A stretch of DNA of 64,000 nt. Source: Hippophae tibetana. Taxonomy: Eukaryota > Streptophyta > Magnoliopsida > Rosales > Elaeagnaceae. Of the stretch, positions 1 to 10,428 are shown in pieces; positions within the stretch are counted from its first letter, which is position 1; every line of letters begins with the position of its first letter. The position numbers and the translations under genes were made by a program. The DNA lies in NCBI GenBank assembly GCA_037013495.1, contig CM072806.1:30754001-30818000 (forward strand). Reading direction: 5' to 3'. A model generated the notes under the pieces. It was not told the DNA's origin and ran no database searches. It worked only from the letters and a program-made list of their open reading frames with translations.

Positions 1-720
1 CCAAGCCACTTTTTATTAGATAGGATTTCCTTCATAAATTTGGCTTACAAAGGCATATGTGCAAGTACATCTACAAATGGTATATTTATGTGCAGCTTCT
101 TGAAGATATCGAAGAATTTGAGAATTACATGTCTAAATTTTATTCAAGAGTCTTTGAGGGAAAGGTATCGTAGGCTTGTAGAATTTGCTCTTTTTTGGCT
201 GAATCATTTCCTTTTCAGTACCTTTTTTGTCTACTTTTTCCTTCTCATCTTTCTTTGGCTTCCTGCTTTTTCTTCTAAAGTTTTACCTCTCCTTAAGGCT
301 ATTGCTTTGTAATGATTATTACCCTATAGTTTTATGTTTATATTATTGTTACTTGAAATTTTACCTTGAGGTCTTTGACTTGTGTTTTGGACTAGTTTTC
401 CTATTTGGATTTCCAAATTCTAGATCGAAGCCATATGAGTGGATTCTATGCAATCCAAATTTGTATCTACTTAAAATATGAAGTCTTTCATCATTCATAT
501 TGAAGCACTTGTGTTATCCTCACTGGTGGCTTCTTATTCTAGGCTTATGGTTGTTATGGTTGTTGAAAACCTGATAATGGGAAGGGTTGACGTTTGAATT
601 GATTACCCCCTCATTGTTGTTATTATTCCATGAGAAATTTGGGTGGATTCTCCATCCTAGATTGTATATGTTGGAATATGGGTTTCCTTGGTGATTTTGA
701 TTCTTGACATAGCTTACTGC
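1..720 (-). pseudogene. Element A: gag C-terminus and gag-protease linker (Athila-type gypsy relic)
   Basis: Read on the minus strand, 540-720 encodes the Asn-rich tail of an Athila-type gag (NPYSN, GWRIHPNFSW and a run of Asn). 1-260 encodes the segment just before the protease (HINIPFVD followed by AKFMKEILS). The family counterpart in the window is the same segment of element E around 32100-32200. Stops and frame breaks run throughout, so no product is expected. The gag N-terminus of this copy is at 15933-16740. The two halves were separated by the solo LTR that starts at 721. Protease, RT and integrase would lie off the left edge of the window. Confidence 0.8.
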
Positions 721-784
721 TAAGGCACAAAAACTTGACTATTGAATTTTGTAACATTTATAAAATGCTCGCAAGTACGCTAAT
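721..784 (-). repeat. Solo LTR S1, left fragment (3' end of a minus-strand LTR)
   Basis: These 64 bases match the end of the LTR family seen intact at 39460-41268, including the GCTCGCAAGT and CAAAA stretches. The rest of S1 is at 14314-15927. The 5-bp duplication ACTGC lies at 716-720 and again at 15928-15932. The terminal TG has decayed to TA. S1 interrupts the gag of element A. Confidence 0.85.
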
Positions 785-1123
785 TGATGAGTGCTCAAAA
801 AGCACTAAAATAACCACGATTTTATGCACATTAATTGATTAAAAATACATATATTTGTATGTTTTATCATATATTTATATAAATTTGTCTTTTTCGGAAT
901 CACGGGTATTTTTATTGTTTTTCAGGTATTTTGGCTTAAAAACGCAATTTAAAGACTCAAACAGGAATACTTGAAGCAATACATCACAAATATATTAATA
1001 AATAAGTGGGAAAAGGTCAACAAACATGGAAAAATTGGACAAAATGGGTCGAAAAGGTCAAAAATGTCAAAAAGACGAAAATCGCGCCGCCGCGCCCAGC
1101 TCCGCCCCAAGCAGCAGCGCGCG

Positions 1124-1236
1124 GCACTGTTCATCCGCGCGTACTGTTCATCCGCGGTACTGTGCAGACTCGGCACTGTTCATCCCCGGTACTGTGCAGC
1201 CGCGGTACTGTTCATACCCGGTACTGTGCAGCCACC
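1124..1236 (+). repeat. 16-bp GC-rich minisatellite in U3 of the 5' LTR (7 units)
   Basis: There are seven head-to-tail units of 16-17 bp alternating between a GTACTGTTCATCCGCG-like form and a GTACTGTGCAGCCGCG-like form. The array lies 100 bp upstream of the TATA box in otherwise AT-rich DNA. The 3' LTR has eight units. Confidence 0.9.
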
Positions 1237-1247
1237 CCCCGTCATGC

Positions 1248-1268
1248 TGACGTCATCAAATGACGTCA
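1248..1268 (+). promoter_or_regulatory. Paired TGACGTCA boxes (as-1/C-box-like) in the 5' LTR
   Basis: Two perfect 8-bp palindromes TGACGTCA start at 1248 and 1261, 13 bp apart. This is the core recognised by plant bZIP (TGA-type) factors, and the spacing is close to that of as-1 elements. It lies about 70 bp upstream of the TATA box. Confidence 0.65.
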
Positions 1269-1337
1269 GCAATCAATAATCCGCGTTTTTACATTTTTTT
1301 AACATTTTTTTCTCTACTTTTTCTCTCCATCCTCACC

Positions 1338-1345
1338 TATAAATA
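1338..1345 (+). promoter_or_regulatory. TATA box of the 5' LTR
   Basis: TATAAATA lies between a pyrimidine-rich stretch and a CA-rich probable start region near 1370. The same context recurs in the 3' LTR. Confidence 0.8.
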
Positions 1346-2744
1346 CCCCCCTTCCCTTCACTTCAAAACACACTTCTCTCTTCTTTCTTTCTCTCATTTC
1401 TTAGTTTTTAAGTTTTTCTAAGTTTTTCTCTTAGTTTCTAAGCTTTTCTTAATTTTTCTCTTAGTTTTTAGTTCAATTCTCTTAGTTGTAGAGTTCTTCT
1501 CTTTTTGAGAGGAACTTGTAATGTTTTTGTAATAATTTAGATTTTTGATTCAATTAATGGAAGTACAAATTCCGCTTGGAGGTTTTCTAGCAACGGGAAT
1601 AGCGTCGAAGTTCTGTAAGGATTTTATTTTCTTTACAGTTATTTTTATGCTTTATTCTTAAATGTTATATTTAATTTGTCTGTGGTTAAATTTAACTATG
1701 CTGGCTGTTTAATAAATATGATATAATAATAACGTTGTTATGCTTGCGAAATATTAAATAGGTGAAAATTTCTAAAATGAATTGATTTTGTTTTTATTCA
1801 AGATTTTATATTAAGAATGTTAGAGAGAAATATATTATTTTTCATTACAAACTTAAACCTGAAAATTAGATTTTAAGGTTTAGTTATCCGGTCTAATTTA
1901 GAGTAGTGCTCTTTTATTTGTTGGTACAATCGCCCGGTAGTTAGAGTGAAACTCTATTTCAAAAGTTTTTATAAGAATTATTATGTGAAAATGTATTGAC
2001 AACATGTTTTCAATAGTGGTTTTAAAACTTGAAAGTTAGTACTCGGATAATTAAATTCTTATGTTTAATTTGGACACCTTGAATAATGTTTAAATTGTCT
2101 AACCCCACCAAAGGTGGCATTTAAATGGTTCATTTTCAATCTCTTAGAAAAAGGAATTAATTTAATTAAGCATATTAGTTATCAACCCCACCCATAGGTG
2201 TTAATTGATTTGTTTAGTTAACAAAGAATATCTAACCCCACCAAAGGTGGTATTTATATAAAAAAGAGAGAATCAATAAAATATCAATTTATATCTTTAA
2301 TAACCTAGATAATATGAGCAAGCATAATTAATTTAGTTATTATATCCATAAATACTCCGCTAATATAAATGATAAAAATTTGCATGAATATTTATTGAAT
2401 CTGTATATATGTTTATTTTTAGAAAATTATTTATTGAATTTGTATCTATGTTTATTTTTATGTTATTAGATTATATTTAATTAATCTGTATATATGTTTA
2501 TTTTATGTTATTAGATTAGGAACACAAAAACCAAACTATCGTGACAGGATGTTTAGGATTTAATTTCGTTTTTAAAAGTTTGAATAATAAATTAAAAACC
2601 ACATACATTCCTTCCTTAGATCGACCTTGGGAGTATACTTATCATTTTCTTCGAAATGATTCGTGCACTTGCGAGAGTTTTATAAATATTAAAACCAAAG
2701 TATTGGCAAGAATCGGCGATGCCGATTTTTGCTCATCAAGTTTT

Positions 2745-2762
2745 TGGCGCCGTTGCATGGGA
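2745..2762 (+). other. Primer binding site, tRNA-Asp type
   Basis: TGGCGCCGTTGC, six bases past the LTR end, is complementary to the 3' end of plant tRNA-Asp, the primer known for Athila elements. The last six bases match at four positions. Confidence 0.8.
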
Positions 2763-3258
2763 AGGAATAGCATTTTTAAATTATTTATCAAAATTTTAAA
2801 AACATTTTTTGTGCTGTAAATAATTGTGATATTTTTTTTAATAAAAAAAATAATAATCAAATTTCAAAATCCATAAAAAAAAATAATAAATAAATAAAAT
2901 ATTTTTTTATAGTTAAAATAATTTAGAAATTTGAAATTTGAATAAAAAAAATTTACCGTTCATGAATAAAAAAAATATAAAAAATTAAAAAATTAAAAAA
3001 AAAAATTAAATTTCAAATTTCAAATTTTTTTAGTTAATAAGAAATAAGATAGCATGAATAGTAAAATAAAATTACCGTTCGTAAAAAAAAAAATTCAAAA
3101 ATGAAAATTTCAAAAATTTTAAGTTAATAATATAGCGTGAATAGTAAAATAAAATTACCGTTAATAAATAGTAAAAAAAAAGAAAAAAAAACATTACTTG
3201 AATTTATACCTAATTAACTAAATAACATGAAAAGTAAAAATCTAAGGGAGTTCTGTCT

Positions 3259-3301
3259 AGGAGACTAGTTCTTGGAAGTCTTTGTGCCACTAGTCTTTCC
3301 T
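3259..3301 (+). ncRNA. Leader hairpin 1 (candidate packaging/dimerisation structure)
   Basis: Arm AGGA-GACTAGT (3259-3269) pairs with ACTAGTC-tt-TCCT (3289-3301). This gives seven perfect pairs, a two-base bulge and four more pairs. It has the same design as the next hairpin but a different stem sequence. Function is inferred only from position. Confidence 0.6.
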
Positions 3302-3319
3302 CGGAACGTTGCTCTGGCT

Positions 3320-3364
3320 AGGAGAATGGTATTTAAGGAGCCGTTTGCACCACCATTCTTTCCT
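3320..3364 (+). ncRNA. Leader hairpin 2
   Basis: Arm AGGA-GAATGGT (3320-3330) pairs with ACCATTC-tt-TCCT (3352-3364). The outer AGGA/TCCT pairs and the TT bulge match hairpin 1, while the inner seven pairs differ on both arms together. This supports a maintained RNA fold. Confidence 0.6.
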
Positions 3365-3567
3365 GGGAGCACTCTTGGTTAATACTAATTATGTTACAAA
3401 ATAAAAAAAATATAAAAAAAAAAATTAATTAAAAAAAACAAAAAACAATTTCTTTTTTTTAGGGTTTAACTAGTTTTGTTTAGTGCTTTGTATTAAATAA
3501 CATGTAAATTTTCTCTAAATTTTTTATTTTGTTGACAGGAGTTTTAAATTTACGTTTACAATAGTCT

Positions 3568-4905
3568 ATGCGTGGTAGGAGATCCTTAGGAAACCCTCTT
3601 ACACCATATGTAAATAAATTTCATAAATTTAAACAAGTGTCAACAAAACTGGATTCTACCCATCAACCTGTTTTTGAGCCAAACATAGAACCAAGTCTTA
3701 ATTCTTTACTAGAACCAAAAGAAATGGAGGAAAACCAACATATTAGGGAAACCACGATGAAGGAGTTTGCAAGACCGGTAATAGGCACGGCAACTGCCGC
3801 TATCCAGTTGGGAGAGGCTGCTCGGAATTATGACCTTAAAAATATTCATTTTTCTACGCTTCCTTCCTTTTATGGGCTACCTAATGAAGATTCTCTTTCC
3901 TTTATGAGAGATTTCTATGCTACGGTCCAAACATTCCCCCTCGGTATTCTAAACGAGGATCAGCTTAGGATGAGATGTTTTCCCTACACGTTAAAGGATA
4001 AGGCCAAAGCTTGGTTGATGTCACTTCCCCCAGGTTCTCTGATGACATGGGGTAACATTTACAATAAATTCATGGGAAAATTCTATTCCCACCAAAAAAC
4101 ATCAGAGTTGAGAGGAAAGATTGCTACTTTCTCTCAGATGGATGGAGAACCATTCCATGAAGCTTGGGATAGGTTCAAAATGTTTCTCACTCAATGTCCC
4201 CATCATAGCTTTCCCCTGCAGTTGCAGAACCAATTCTTTTACGATGGACTTACACAACAATGTCAGTTCATTGTCGACAACGCTGCAGGAGAAGCAATAG
4301 GAGAAAAGACTGCCTCAGAGACGTATAACCTCTTTGAGATGTTGGGTGCTAATTCCCAACAGAAAAGCTCCCGAGTGAGAAAAGCTGGAGTTCATGAAAT
4401 CGACTCCAGTAATGAAGTTCAACAACAACTTGTTCAACTGACTAAGCAAGTTGCCCTTCTCGCTACACAAACCAACACCAATAATGATCAATATGGTTTG
4501 TATAGCAACATGGGACATGGTACTGAAGCCTGTCCATATCAAGGAGAAACAACTGGACCTGAACAGGTCAATGTGTTGGGAGCATATCAACAGAGACCAA
4601 GGTTTGATCCCAATTCAAATACCTATAATCCTGGGTGGAGAAGTCATCCAAATTTCTCTTGGAGGCAAAACAACCCTCCTTTCACTCAAAGCTCAAACCA
4701 GGCAGGACAGCAATTCCACCCACCTATTCCAAGAAGCATTCCCAATAAACCAACCCTGGAGGACAACTTGAATTCCTTTATTCAAGTTTGTAGGGATAAC
4801 CAATCTAAAACCAATCAACGGTTGGACTCTGTGGAAGCTTCTATCAAAAAGGTGGAAGTTCAAGTTGAACAGTTAGTTGAACATTTGCAAAAAGGCAAAG
4901 ACTAA
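3568..4905 (+). CDS. gag: Stand-alone gag (gag 1)
   Basis: This 445-residue Athila-type gag would form the particle coat. The capsid-like core runs from about residue 50 to 260, with [30 protein letters not shown] and FFYDGLTQQ. A C-terminal Gln/Asn-rich tail ends in a helical, probably coiled segment. The zinc-knuckle position is degenerate: two tyrosines (309, 312) stand where CCHC cysteines are expected, while His317 and Cys322 remain. The frame is fully open and ends where the second gag continues into the polyprotein linker. A second full gag follows after 352 nt, which is unusual. The start at 3568 gives about 50 extra residues compared with the second gag; Met at 3724 is an alternative. 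Confidence 0.9.
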   Translation: MRGRRSLGNPLTPYVNKFHKFKQVSTKLDSTHQPVFEPNIEPSLNSLLEPKEMEENQHIRETTMKEFARPVIGTATAAIQLGEAARNYDLKNIHFSTLPSFYGLPNEDSLSFMRDFYATVQTFPLGILNEDQLRMRCFPYTLKDKAKAWLMSLPPGSLMTWGNIYNKFMGKFYSHQKTSELRGKIATFSQMDGEPFHEAWDRFKMFLTQCPHHSFPLQLQNQFFYDGLTQQCQFIVDNAAGEAIGEKTASETYNLFEMLGANSQQKSSRVRKAGVHEIDSSNEVQQQLVQLTKQVALLATQTNTNNDQYGLYSNMGHGTEACPYQGETTGPEQVNVLGAYQQRPRFDPNSNTYNPGWRSHPNFSWRQNNPPFTQSSNQAGQQFHPPIPRSIPNKPTLEDNLNSFIQVCRDNQSKTNQRLDSVEASIKKVEVQVEQLVEHLQKGKD

Positions 4906-5257
4906 TTTGAAACTTAAATGAATTCAATGAAGAGGAGACATTGAGTTTTTCATTCTGCAATCTCCAAGCAAACGTCTTACTAGAAGACGATAAATTTTAG
5001 TCCTGTATGGGAGGTCACCCATTATTGTATTTTCCTTTGTTTTAGTTTGCGTGTAATAAAAATTCATATGAAATAAAATTCGTTTGTTTCAAACATTCTG
5101 TCCATTCGTTTAAATTAAAAAAAAATTAGGTTCCTTGCACTTTTTGCTTTTACGTTTTATCAAGTTATAAATATTTCTTAGAGATATCTACTATTGTTTT
5201 TAAAAGCAAAATGTTGATACACAATAGGAGGAGGATCATTGTCAACTACAAACAACC
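4906..5257 (+). other. Spacer between gag 1 and gag-pol
   Basis: This noncoding spacer carries the twin hairpin (4973-5022) that also occurs after integrase. An AT-rich stretch follows, then a purine-rich run (AGGAGGAGG) about 30 nt before the ATG at 5258. It could act in re-initiation or in producing a separate mRNA. The sequence does not settle which. Confidence 0.6.
4973..5022 (+). ncRNA. Twin hairpin module, copy after gag 1
   Basis: Stem 1 is CGTCTT/AAGACG with loop ACTAG (4973-4989). Stem 2 is ATGGG/CCCAT with loop AGGTCA (5007-5022). The same pair of hairpins, with the same stem sequences, follows the integrase at 10429-10475. Related versions occur in elements B and E, and the second hairpin in C. 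Confidence 0.65.
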
Positions 5258-8200
5258 ATGGGAGATGCTGAAGATAGGCGAAAAAAGATGAAAGAATATA
5301 CAATGCCAATCATTGGCAATGTAACTTCCGGTATCCAATTACAAGAGGCTGCAAGGAATTATGAATTGAAAAAGATTCATTATTCTTTGTTGCCTTCCTT
5401 TTACGGTATCCCTAATGAAGACCCTTTGCATTTCATTCGAGAATTCTATGCTATTGTCCAAACCTTTCCACTACATGCAATTAATGAAGATCAACTTAGG
5501 ATGAGGTGTTTTCCTTACACTCTCAAAGATAAAGCTTGGTCATGGTTCATTACTCTACAGTCAGGTTCTCTTAAAACTTGGGAGGCAGTCTATGAAATTT
5601 TTATGGGTAGGTTCTATTCCCATCAAAAGACTGTTGATCTAAGAACAAAGATAGCAACATTTTCTCAAATGTATGAAGAGCCCTTTCATGAAGCTTGGGA
5701 ACGATTCAAACTCTTTTTCATTCAATGTCAAAATCATAGCTTTCCATTACAGCTACAAAACCAATTCTTTTATGATGGATTGACACTACAGAGTCAATAC
5801 ATGGTTGATAATGCTGCTGGAGGTACTGTAGGAGAAAAGACGGCAGAGGAAACCTATAATCTCTATGAGCTATTGGGTTCTAATTCCCAACAAAGAGGTG
5901 GTAGAAGGAAAGCAAAGGTCAATGAAGTTAGCTCTGATAATGAGATAACCTTGCAACTTGCTGAATTGACTAAACAAGTGCAACTCCTCACTACCCATCA
6001 AATTTCAAATCAAGAGGTATGTGAAGTGTGTTGTTCAATTGGGCATGGTACTCATAATTGTTCAAATACTTGTGATTCTAGTGTCGATGCCATAGAGGAA
6101 GTCCAATCTTTTCAAAGGTATCATCCAAACACCTATAATCACCCAGCCTACACCCAATATCCAACACTAAGGTCGGATAACAACCACCCTTACCCACCAA
6201 GCCAATCTTTTAAACCAACCTTAGAAGATAGCTTGAATGCTTTTATTCAAGTTAGTCGTGACAACCAATTGATGACTAATCAAAGGTTGAACACCATGGA
6301 GGCTTCGGTTAAAAGAATTGAATCTAAAGTTGGGCAGCTGGCTGAACAAATGCAAAAGAAAGAACCAGGAAAGTTGCCCAGTCAACCAGAACAAGCAAAG
6401 GATGTTAGAACCCTTCGAAGTGGTAAGGTAGTCAATACCAGTTTACCTGAAATCTCTAACAATCTACCTTGTAGTTCAGGTAACAAAGAAGGCGATATTC
6501 TAATCTCGCAAAAAGGAGAAACAAGTGTTAAACTTAACAAGCCTTCTGAAAAAATCATTGGGGGGTCATCTGACACCCCCAAAATTCAAAAGACAACAGA
6601 ACCACACCAGATGCAAGTACCTTTTCCCCACCGGTTAAAAGAATCCAAACAAGATAAGCAATTCAATGATCTTTTTAATATGCTCTCTAAAGTAAATATC
6701 AATTTACCATTATTAGAAGTGATCATGAATGTGCCCTCATATGCCAAGTTTTTCAAAGAGTTGAACACTAAGAAAAGGAGGTATGAACTGAATGAACGAG
6801 TAGTAGTATCAGAAATTTCTAGCGCTGTACTTCAGCACAAACTACCCCCTAAGTTGAAAGACCCTGGAAGTTTTATTATAAACATAACTATGGGGGATAG
6901 GAAGGTTGCTAAAGCAATGCTTGATTTAGGTGCTAGTATAAATTTGATGCCCTACTCTATATTCTTACAACTCAATCTAGGGGATTTAAAACCCACAACT
7001 ATGTCCCTTCAACTTGCAGATAGATCTCTTAAATATCCAGATGGAATAGTTGAGGATGTTTTGGTACAGGTAGACAAACTGATAATACCTGTTGACTTTG
7101 TGGTTCTGGATATGCAAGAAAATCCAGCATTGGACAGAGAGCACACAATATTGCTTGGTAGGCCATTTATGGCAACTACTAAAACTATTATTGATGTCCA
7201 AGATGGAAATTTGACAATGACAGTCTTAGGGGAGACCGTTCATTTTAAAGTTTTTGATTCTTCACCTTTTCCTTCTATTTCTGCCATCGATGAAATATTC
7301 GAAGTTGATCCTTTGGATAGTCTTGTCCAAAGCACCTTTTTACAAACCAGAATAGAAGACAAGCTTGAAACCGTTCTTACACTTGAAAAGGTTGAAGAAG
7401 ATTTAGATGAGGAAATTAATGGGTACCTTAAACAACTAGACAATGATGAAGTGATGACAAAATCTAGTACACTTTTAAATCTACCCAGTTCTTCATCTAG
7501 TAAAAAGGCCAATCCACCTGAACTTGAACTCAAAGTCTTACTTGAGCACTTAAAATATGTGTTTTTGGGAGAGGGAGAAAATTATCCAGTGATAATTTCT
7601 TCAACCTTGACCAAACCACAAGAAAAGGAACTCATCAAAGTGCTTAAACAGTTTAAGAAATCTATAGGTTGGAGTATAGGGGATATAAGAGGCATTAGTC
7701 CAACAATGTGTATGCACAAGATCAACTTGGAGGATGGTGCTAAACCTGTACGAGAGGCCCAAAGAAGACTAAACCCAAACATGCAAGAGGTAGTTAAAAA
7801 GGAAATTCTTAAATTATTAGAAGAAGGGATTATCTATCCTATTGCGGATAGTAAGTGGGTTAGTCCAGTGCATGTGGTACCAAAGAAATCTGGGATAACA
7901 GTTGTTAAGAATGACAAAAGTGAATTAGTGCCCACTAGAATAATCACTGGATGTAGAATGTGTATAGATTTTAGGAAACTAAATTTATATACGAAAAAGG
8001 ATCACTTTCCTCTTCCATTCATTGATCAAATGTTGGAAAGATTAGCTGGGCACGAATTTTACTGTTTTTTGGATGGACTGTCTGGATATTATCAAGTACC
8101 CATAGCACCAGAAGATCAGGAAAAGACCACATTTACATGTCCTTTTGGGACATTTTCTTTTCGTAGAATGCCATTTGGGTTATGCAATGCCCCTGCCACT

Positions 8201-9358
8201 TTCCAGAGATGCATGATATCTATTTTCTCGGACATGGTGGAAAAATTCATTGAGATTTTCATGGACGATTTCTCTGTCTTTGGGAACTCATTTGATGATT
8301 GCTTACATAAATTGACTTTGGTTTTAGAAAGATGCATTGAATGTAATCTCACCCTTAGTTGGGAGAAAAGTCATTTTATGGTTCAACAAGGGATAGTTTT
8401 AGGACATATAATTTCAAACAAGGGTATTGAAGTTGATAAGGCAAAAGTTGAATTGATATCCAAACTACCTCCCCCTACATCTGTGAAGGGGATAAGAAGC
8501 TTCTTGGGACATGCAGGATTTTACAGACGATTTATTAAAGATTTCTCTAAAATAAGTCGTCCCTTATGTAACTTGCTATCCAAAGATGCTGATTTTGATT
8601 TCAACAATGACTGCCTTACTTCCTTTAATACCTTGAAAGATAAACTAACATCTACCCCTATTATTATGGCACCAAACTGGTCTTTACCCTTTGAAATAAT
8701 GTGTGACGCTTCTGATTATGCAATAGGAGTAGTCCTGGGACAAAGAGTGGATAAGCGTTTACATGTCATCTATTATGCTAGCAAAACACTCAATGATGCC
8801 CAGATGAATTACACCACCACTGAAAAGGAATTCTTGGCTATAGTATTCTCTTTAGACAAATTTCGGTCTTATTTAGTAGGATCTAAAGTGATTGTGCATT
8901 CTGATCATGCTGCTTTAAGATACCTATTAAGTAAACCAAATGCCAAGCCAAAATTAATCAGGTGGGTCTTACTCTTACAAGAATTTGACCTAGAAATCAA
9001 GGATAAGAAAGGCAGTGAAAACTTAGTAGCTGACCATTTGTCTAGGTTGATTTCTGACTTCAATTCTCTTAAAGATGAGAGTAATGACGATATAGTTGAA
9101 ACCTTTCCTGATGAACAGTTATTTTTCATAGGTCCGAACCCATGGTATGCTGATATTGTAAACTATCTTGCCACTGGTGTTTTGCGACCTAACACTTCAT
9201 ATCAGGACAAGAAAAGGTTTTTTAAAACTATTAAGGACTATTTCTGGGATGACCCTTATTTATACAAGATTGGTCAAGATCAAGTCATCCGGAGATGTGT
9301 ACCTGAAGAAGAACATAAGAGCATTCTGACTTTTTGTCATGAACTTCATTGTGGGTGA
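5258..9358 (+). CDS. gag-pol: gag-protease-reverse transcriptase-RNase H polyprotein
   Basis: This polyprotein of 1366 residues opens with a second complete gag. It has an intact CCHC knuckle (Cys255, Cys258, His263, Cys268) and a tail homologous to that of gag 1. The retropepsin-type protease has its catalytic site at DLGAS (Asp556). Reverse transcriptase carries [25 protein letters not shown] and the active site FMDD (1001-1004; phenylalanine in place of tyrosine is normal in this group). RNase H has Asp1150, Glu1189 and Asp1216 in the expected contexts. The frame ends with the first part of the integrase zinc finger (FCHELHCG), where a small deletion shifts the frame. Everything up to RNase H looks functional. 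Confidence 0.93.
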   Translation: MGDAEDRRKKMKEYTMPIIGNVTSGIQLQEAARNYELKKIHYSLLPSFYGIPNEDPLHFIREFYAIVQTFPLHAINEDQLRMRCFPYTLKDKAWSWFITLQSGSLKTWEAVYEIFMGRFYSHQKTVDLRTKIATFSQMYEEPFHEAWERFKLFFIQCQNHSFPLQLQNQFFYDGLTLQSQYMVDNAAGGTVGEKTAEETYNLYELLGSNSQQRGGRRKAKVNEVSSDNEITLQLAELTKQVQLLTTHQISNQEVCEVCCSIGHGTHNCSNTCDSSVDAIEEVQSFQRYHPNTYNHPAYTQYPTLRSDNNHPYPPSQSFKPTLEDSLNAFIQVSRDNQLMTNQRLNTMEASVKRIESKVGQLAEQMQKKEPGKLPSQPEQAKDVRTLRSGKVVNTSLPEISNNLPCSSGNKEGDILISQKGETSVKLNKPSEKIIGGSSDTPKIQKTTEPHQMQVPFPHRLKESKQDKQFNDLFNMLSKVNINLPLLEVIMNVPSYAKFFKELNTKKRRYELNERVVVSEISSAVLQHKLPPKLKDPGSFIINITMGDRKVAKAMLDLGASINLMPYSIFLQLNLGDLKPTTMSLQLADRSLKYPDGIVEDVLVQVDKLIIPVDFVVLDMQENPALDREHTILLGRPFMATTKTIIDVQDGNLTMTVLGETVHFKVFDSSPFPSISAIDEIFEVDPLDSLVQSTFLQTRIEDKLETVLTLEKVEEDLDEEINGYLKQLDNDEVMTKSSTLLNLPSSSSSKKANPPELELKVLLEHLKYVFLGEGENYPVIISSTLTKPQEKELIKVLKQFKKSIGWSIGDIRGISPTMCMHKINLEDGAKPVREAQRRLNPNMQEVVKKEILKLLEEGIIYPIADSKWVSPVHVVPKKSGITVVKNDKSELVPTRIITGCRMCIDFRKLNLYTKKDHFPLPFIDQMLERLAGHEFYCFLDGLSGYYQVPIAPEDQEKTTFTCPFGTFSFRRMPFGLCNAPATFQRCMISIFSDMVEKFIEIFMDDFSVFGNSFDDCLHKLTLVLERCIECNLTLSWEKSHFMVQQGIVLGHIISNKGIEVDKAKVELISKLPPPTSVKGIRSFLGHAGFYRRFIKDFSKISRPLCNLLSKDADFDFNNDCLTSFNTLKDKLTSTPIIMAPNWSLPFEIMCDASDYAIGVVLGQRVDKRLHVIYYASKTLNDAQMNYTTTEKEFLAIVFSLDKFRSYLVGSKVIVHSDHAALRYLLSKPNAKPKLIRWVLLLQEFDLEIKDKKGSENLVADHLSRLISDFNSLKDESNDDIVETFPDEQLFFIGPNPWYADIVNYLATGVLRPNTSYQDKKRFFKTIKDYFWDDPYLYKIGQDQVIRRCVPEEEHKSILTFCHELHCG

Positions 9359-10415
9359 AAAGACAGCCCGTAAGATATTACAGTCTGGATTCTTTTGGCC
9401 CACTCTTTTTAAAGATGCTCATATGTTTTGTGCACAATGTGATAGATGTCAAAGAACAGGAAACATAAGCAAAAGAGATGAAATGCCTTTGACATCTAAT
9501 TTAGTTGTTGAACTCTTTGATGTATGGGGGATTGACTTTATGGGTCCTTTTCCCCCATCTAATGGTTTTCAATACATTTTGGTTGTTGTGGATTATGTGT
9601 CCAAGTGGGTAGAAGCTATCCCCACCAAAACCAATGATGCTAATGTTGTTGTGAAATTCTTGAAAGATTTCATATTCAGTAGGTTCGGAACGCCTAGAGC
9701 TATAATAAGTGATGGAGGTAGCCATTTTTGTAACAAACTCTTTGATGGAGTACTAAACAAGTACAACATCACACATAAGGTAGCTACTCCATATCATCCT
9801 CAAACTTCCGGTTTAGTGGAAGTAAATAATAGGCAAATTAAGGGAATACTGGAACGCACTGTGCGTCCTTCAAGGAAGGATTGGGCATTTAAGTTAAATG
9901 ATGCCTTATGGGCATATCGCACCGCTTACAAAACACCTATTGGGATGAGCCCTTACCGGTTAATCTTTGGGAAAGCGTGCCACCTTCTAGTTGAACTTGA
10001 ACACAAGGCTTACTGGGCAATTAAAGAGCTAAACATGGATTTGGATAAAGCAGGTGAAAAACGATTACTCCAGCTTCATGAGTTGGAAGAAATTTGGAAT
10101 GAAGCTTATGAGAATGCCAAATTATACAAAGAGCGTACTAAGCGCTATCATGACAAGAGGCTAGTTCCTAAGACTTTTCACCCTGGAATGAAAGTTCTTT
10201 TATTTAACTCTCGTTTAAGATTGTTTCCAGGAAAACAGAGATCAAGATGGGATGGACCATTCACAATAGTTCAGGTATTTGAACATGGAGTGGTAGAACT
10301 ATTGGACTCCAAGACACAAAAAACGTTCAAAGTTAATGGCCATCGTGTCAAGCCTTATTTAGAAGAACCAAACAACATTGCTGAAATAGATTGCATTTGG
10401 CTGAGTAATCCTTAG
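9339..10415 (+). CDS. Integrase (frame-shifted from the polyprotein)
   Basis: This integrase inserts the cDNA into the genome. Catalytic residues are Asp66, Asp125 and Glu161, with exactly 35 residues between the last two (DD35E). The zinc-finger cysteines are in CAQCDRC (31-37). The C-terminal domain ends in [11 protein letters not shown] and has no chromodomain, as in Athila/Tat elements. The frame differs by one from the polyprotein, with a 20-nt overlap. Compared with elements E and B, the segment carrying GGHFGG is missing at the junction, which removes the second zinc-binding histidine. The annotated Met is probably not a real start; a shift mutation is the simpler reading. Confidence 0.85.
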   Translation: MNFIVGEKTARKILQSGFFWPTLFKDAHMFCAQCDRCQRTGNISKRDEMPLTSNLVVELFDVWGIDFMGPFPPSNGFQYILVVVDYVSKWVEAIPTKTNDANVVVKFLKDFIFSRFGTPRAIISDGGSHFCNKLFDGVLNKYNITHKVATPYHPQTSGLVEVNNRQIKGILERTVRPSRKDWAFKLNDALWAYRTAYKTPIGMSPYRLIFGKACHLLVELEHKAYWAIKELNMDLDKAGEKRLLQLHELEEIWNEAYENAKLYKERTKRYHDKRLVPKTFHPGMKVLLFNSRLRLFPGKQRSRWDGPFTIVQVFEHGVVELLDSKTQKTFKVNGHRVKPYLEEPNNIAEIDCIWLSNP

Positions 10416-10428
10416 CACCAAAAAGATA

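Larger units (their letters stand above)
785..2738 (+). repeat. 5' LTR of the nearly intact gypsy element
   Basis: The LTR begins TGATGAG and ends CATCA, followed by the primer site. U3 holds a GC-rich island with a 16-bp tandem array (1124-1236), two TGACGTCA boxes and a TATA box. Downstream lie pyrimidine-rich sequence and short palindromes of the CCACC-AAA-GGTGG type around 2105 and 2235. Differences from the 3' LTR are concentrated in the U3 array, plus a few single bases and short indels. Small open frames inside the LTR look incidental. Confidence 0.95.
2763..3567 (+). other. 5' leader of the gypsy element
   Basis: This is noncoding and very A-rich. Three imperfect copies of a segment ending AATAAAATTACCGTT or similar lie at about 2950, 3060 and 3140. 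Two strong hairpins follow at 3259-3364. The gag start is at 3568. No protein signal is seen. Confidence 0.7.

Noticed and set aside
971..1279. About 100-codon frames in the LTR U3 (also 12513-12830)
   Set aside because: They span the 16-bp array, start upstream of the promoter and show no domain. Frame identity is not kept between LTRs, where unit number differs.
2541..2819. 92-codon frame at the end of the 5' LTR and its partner at 14111
   Set aside because: It lies in U5, is not continued beyond the primer site as a domain, and overlaps required cis signals.
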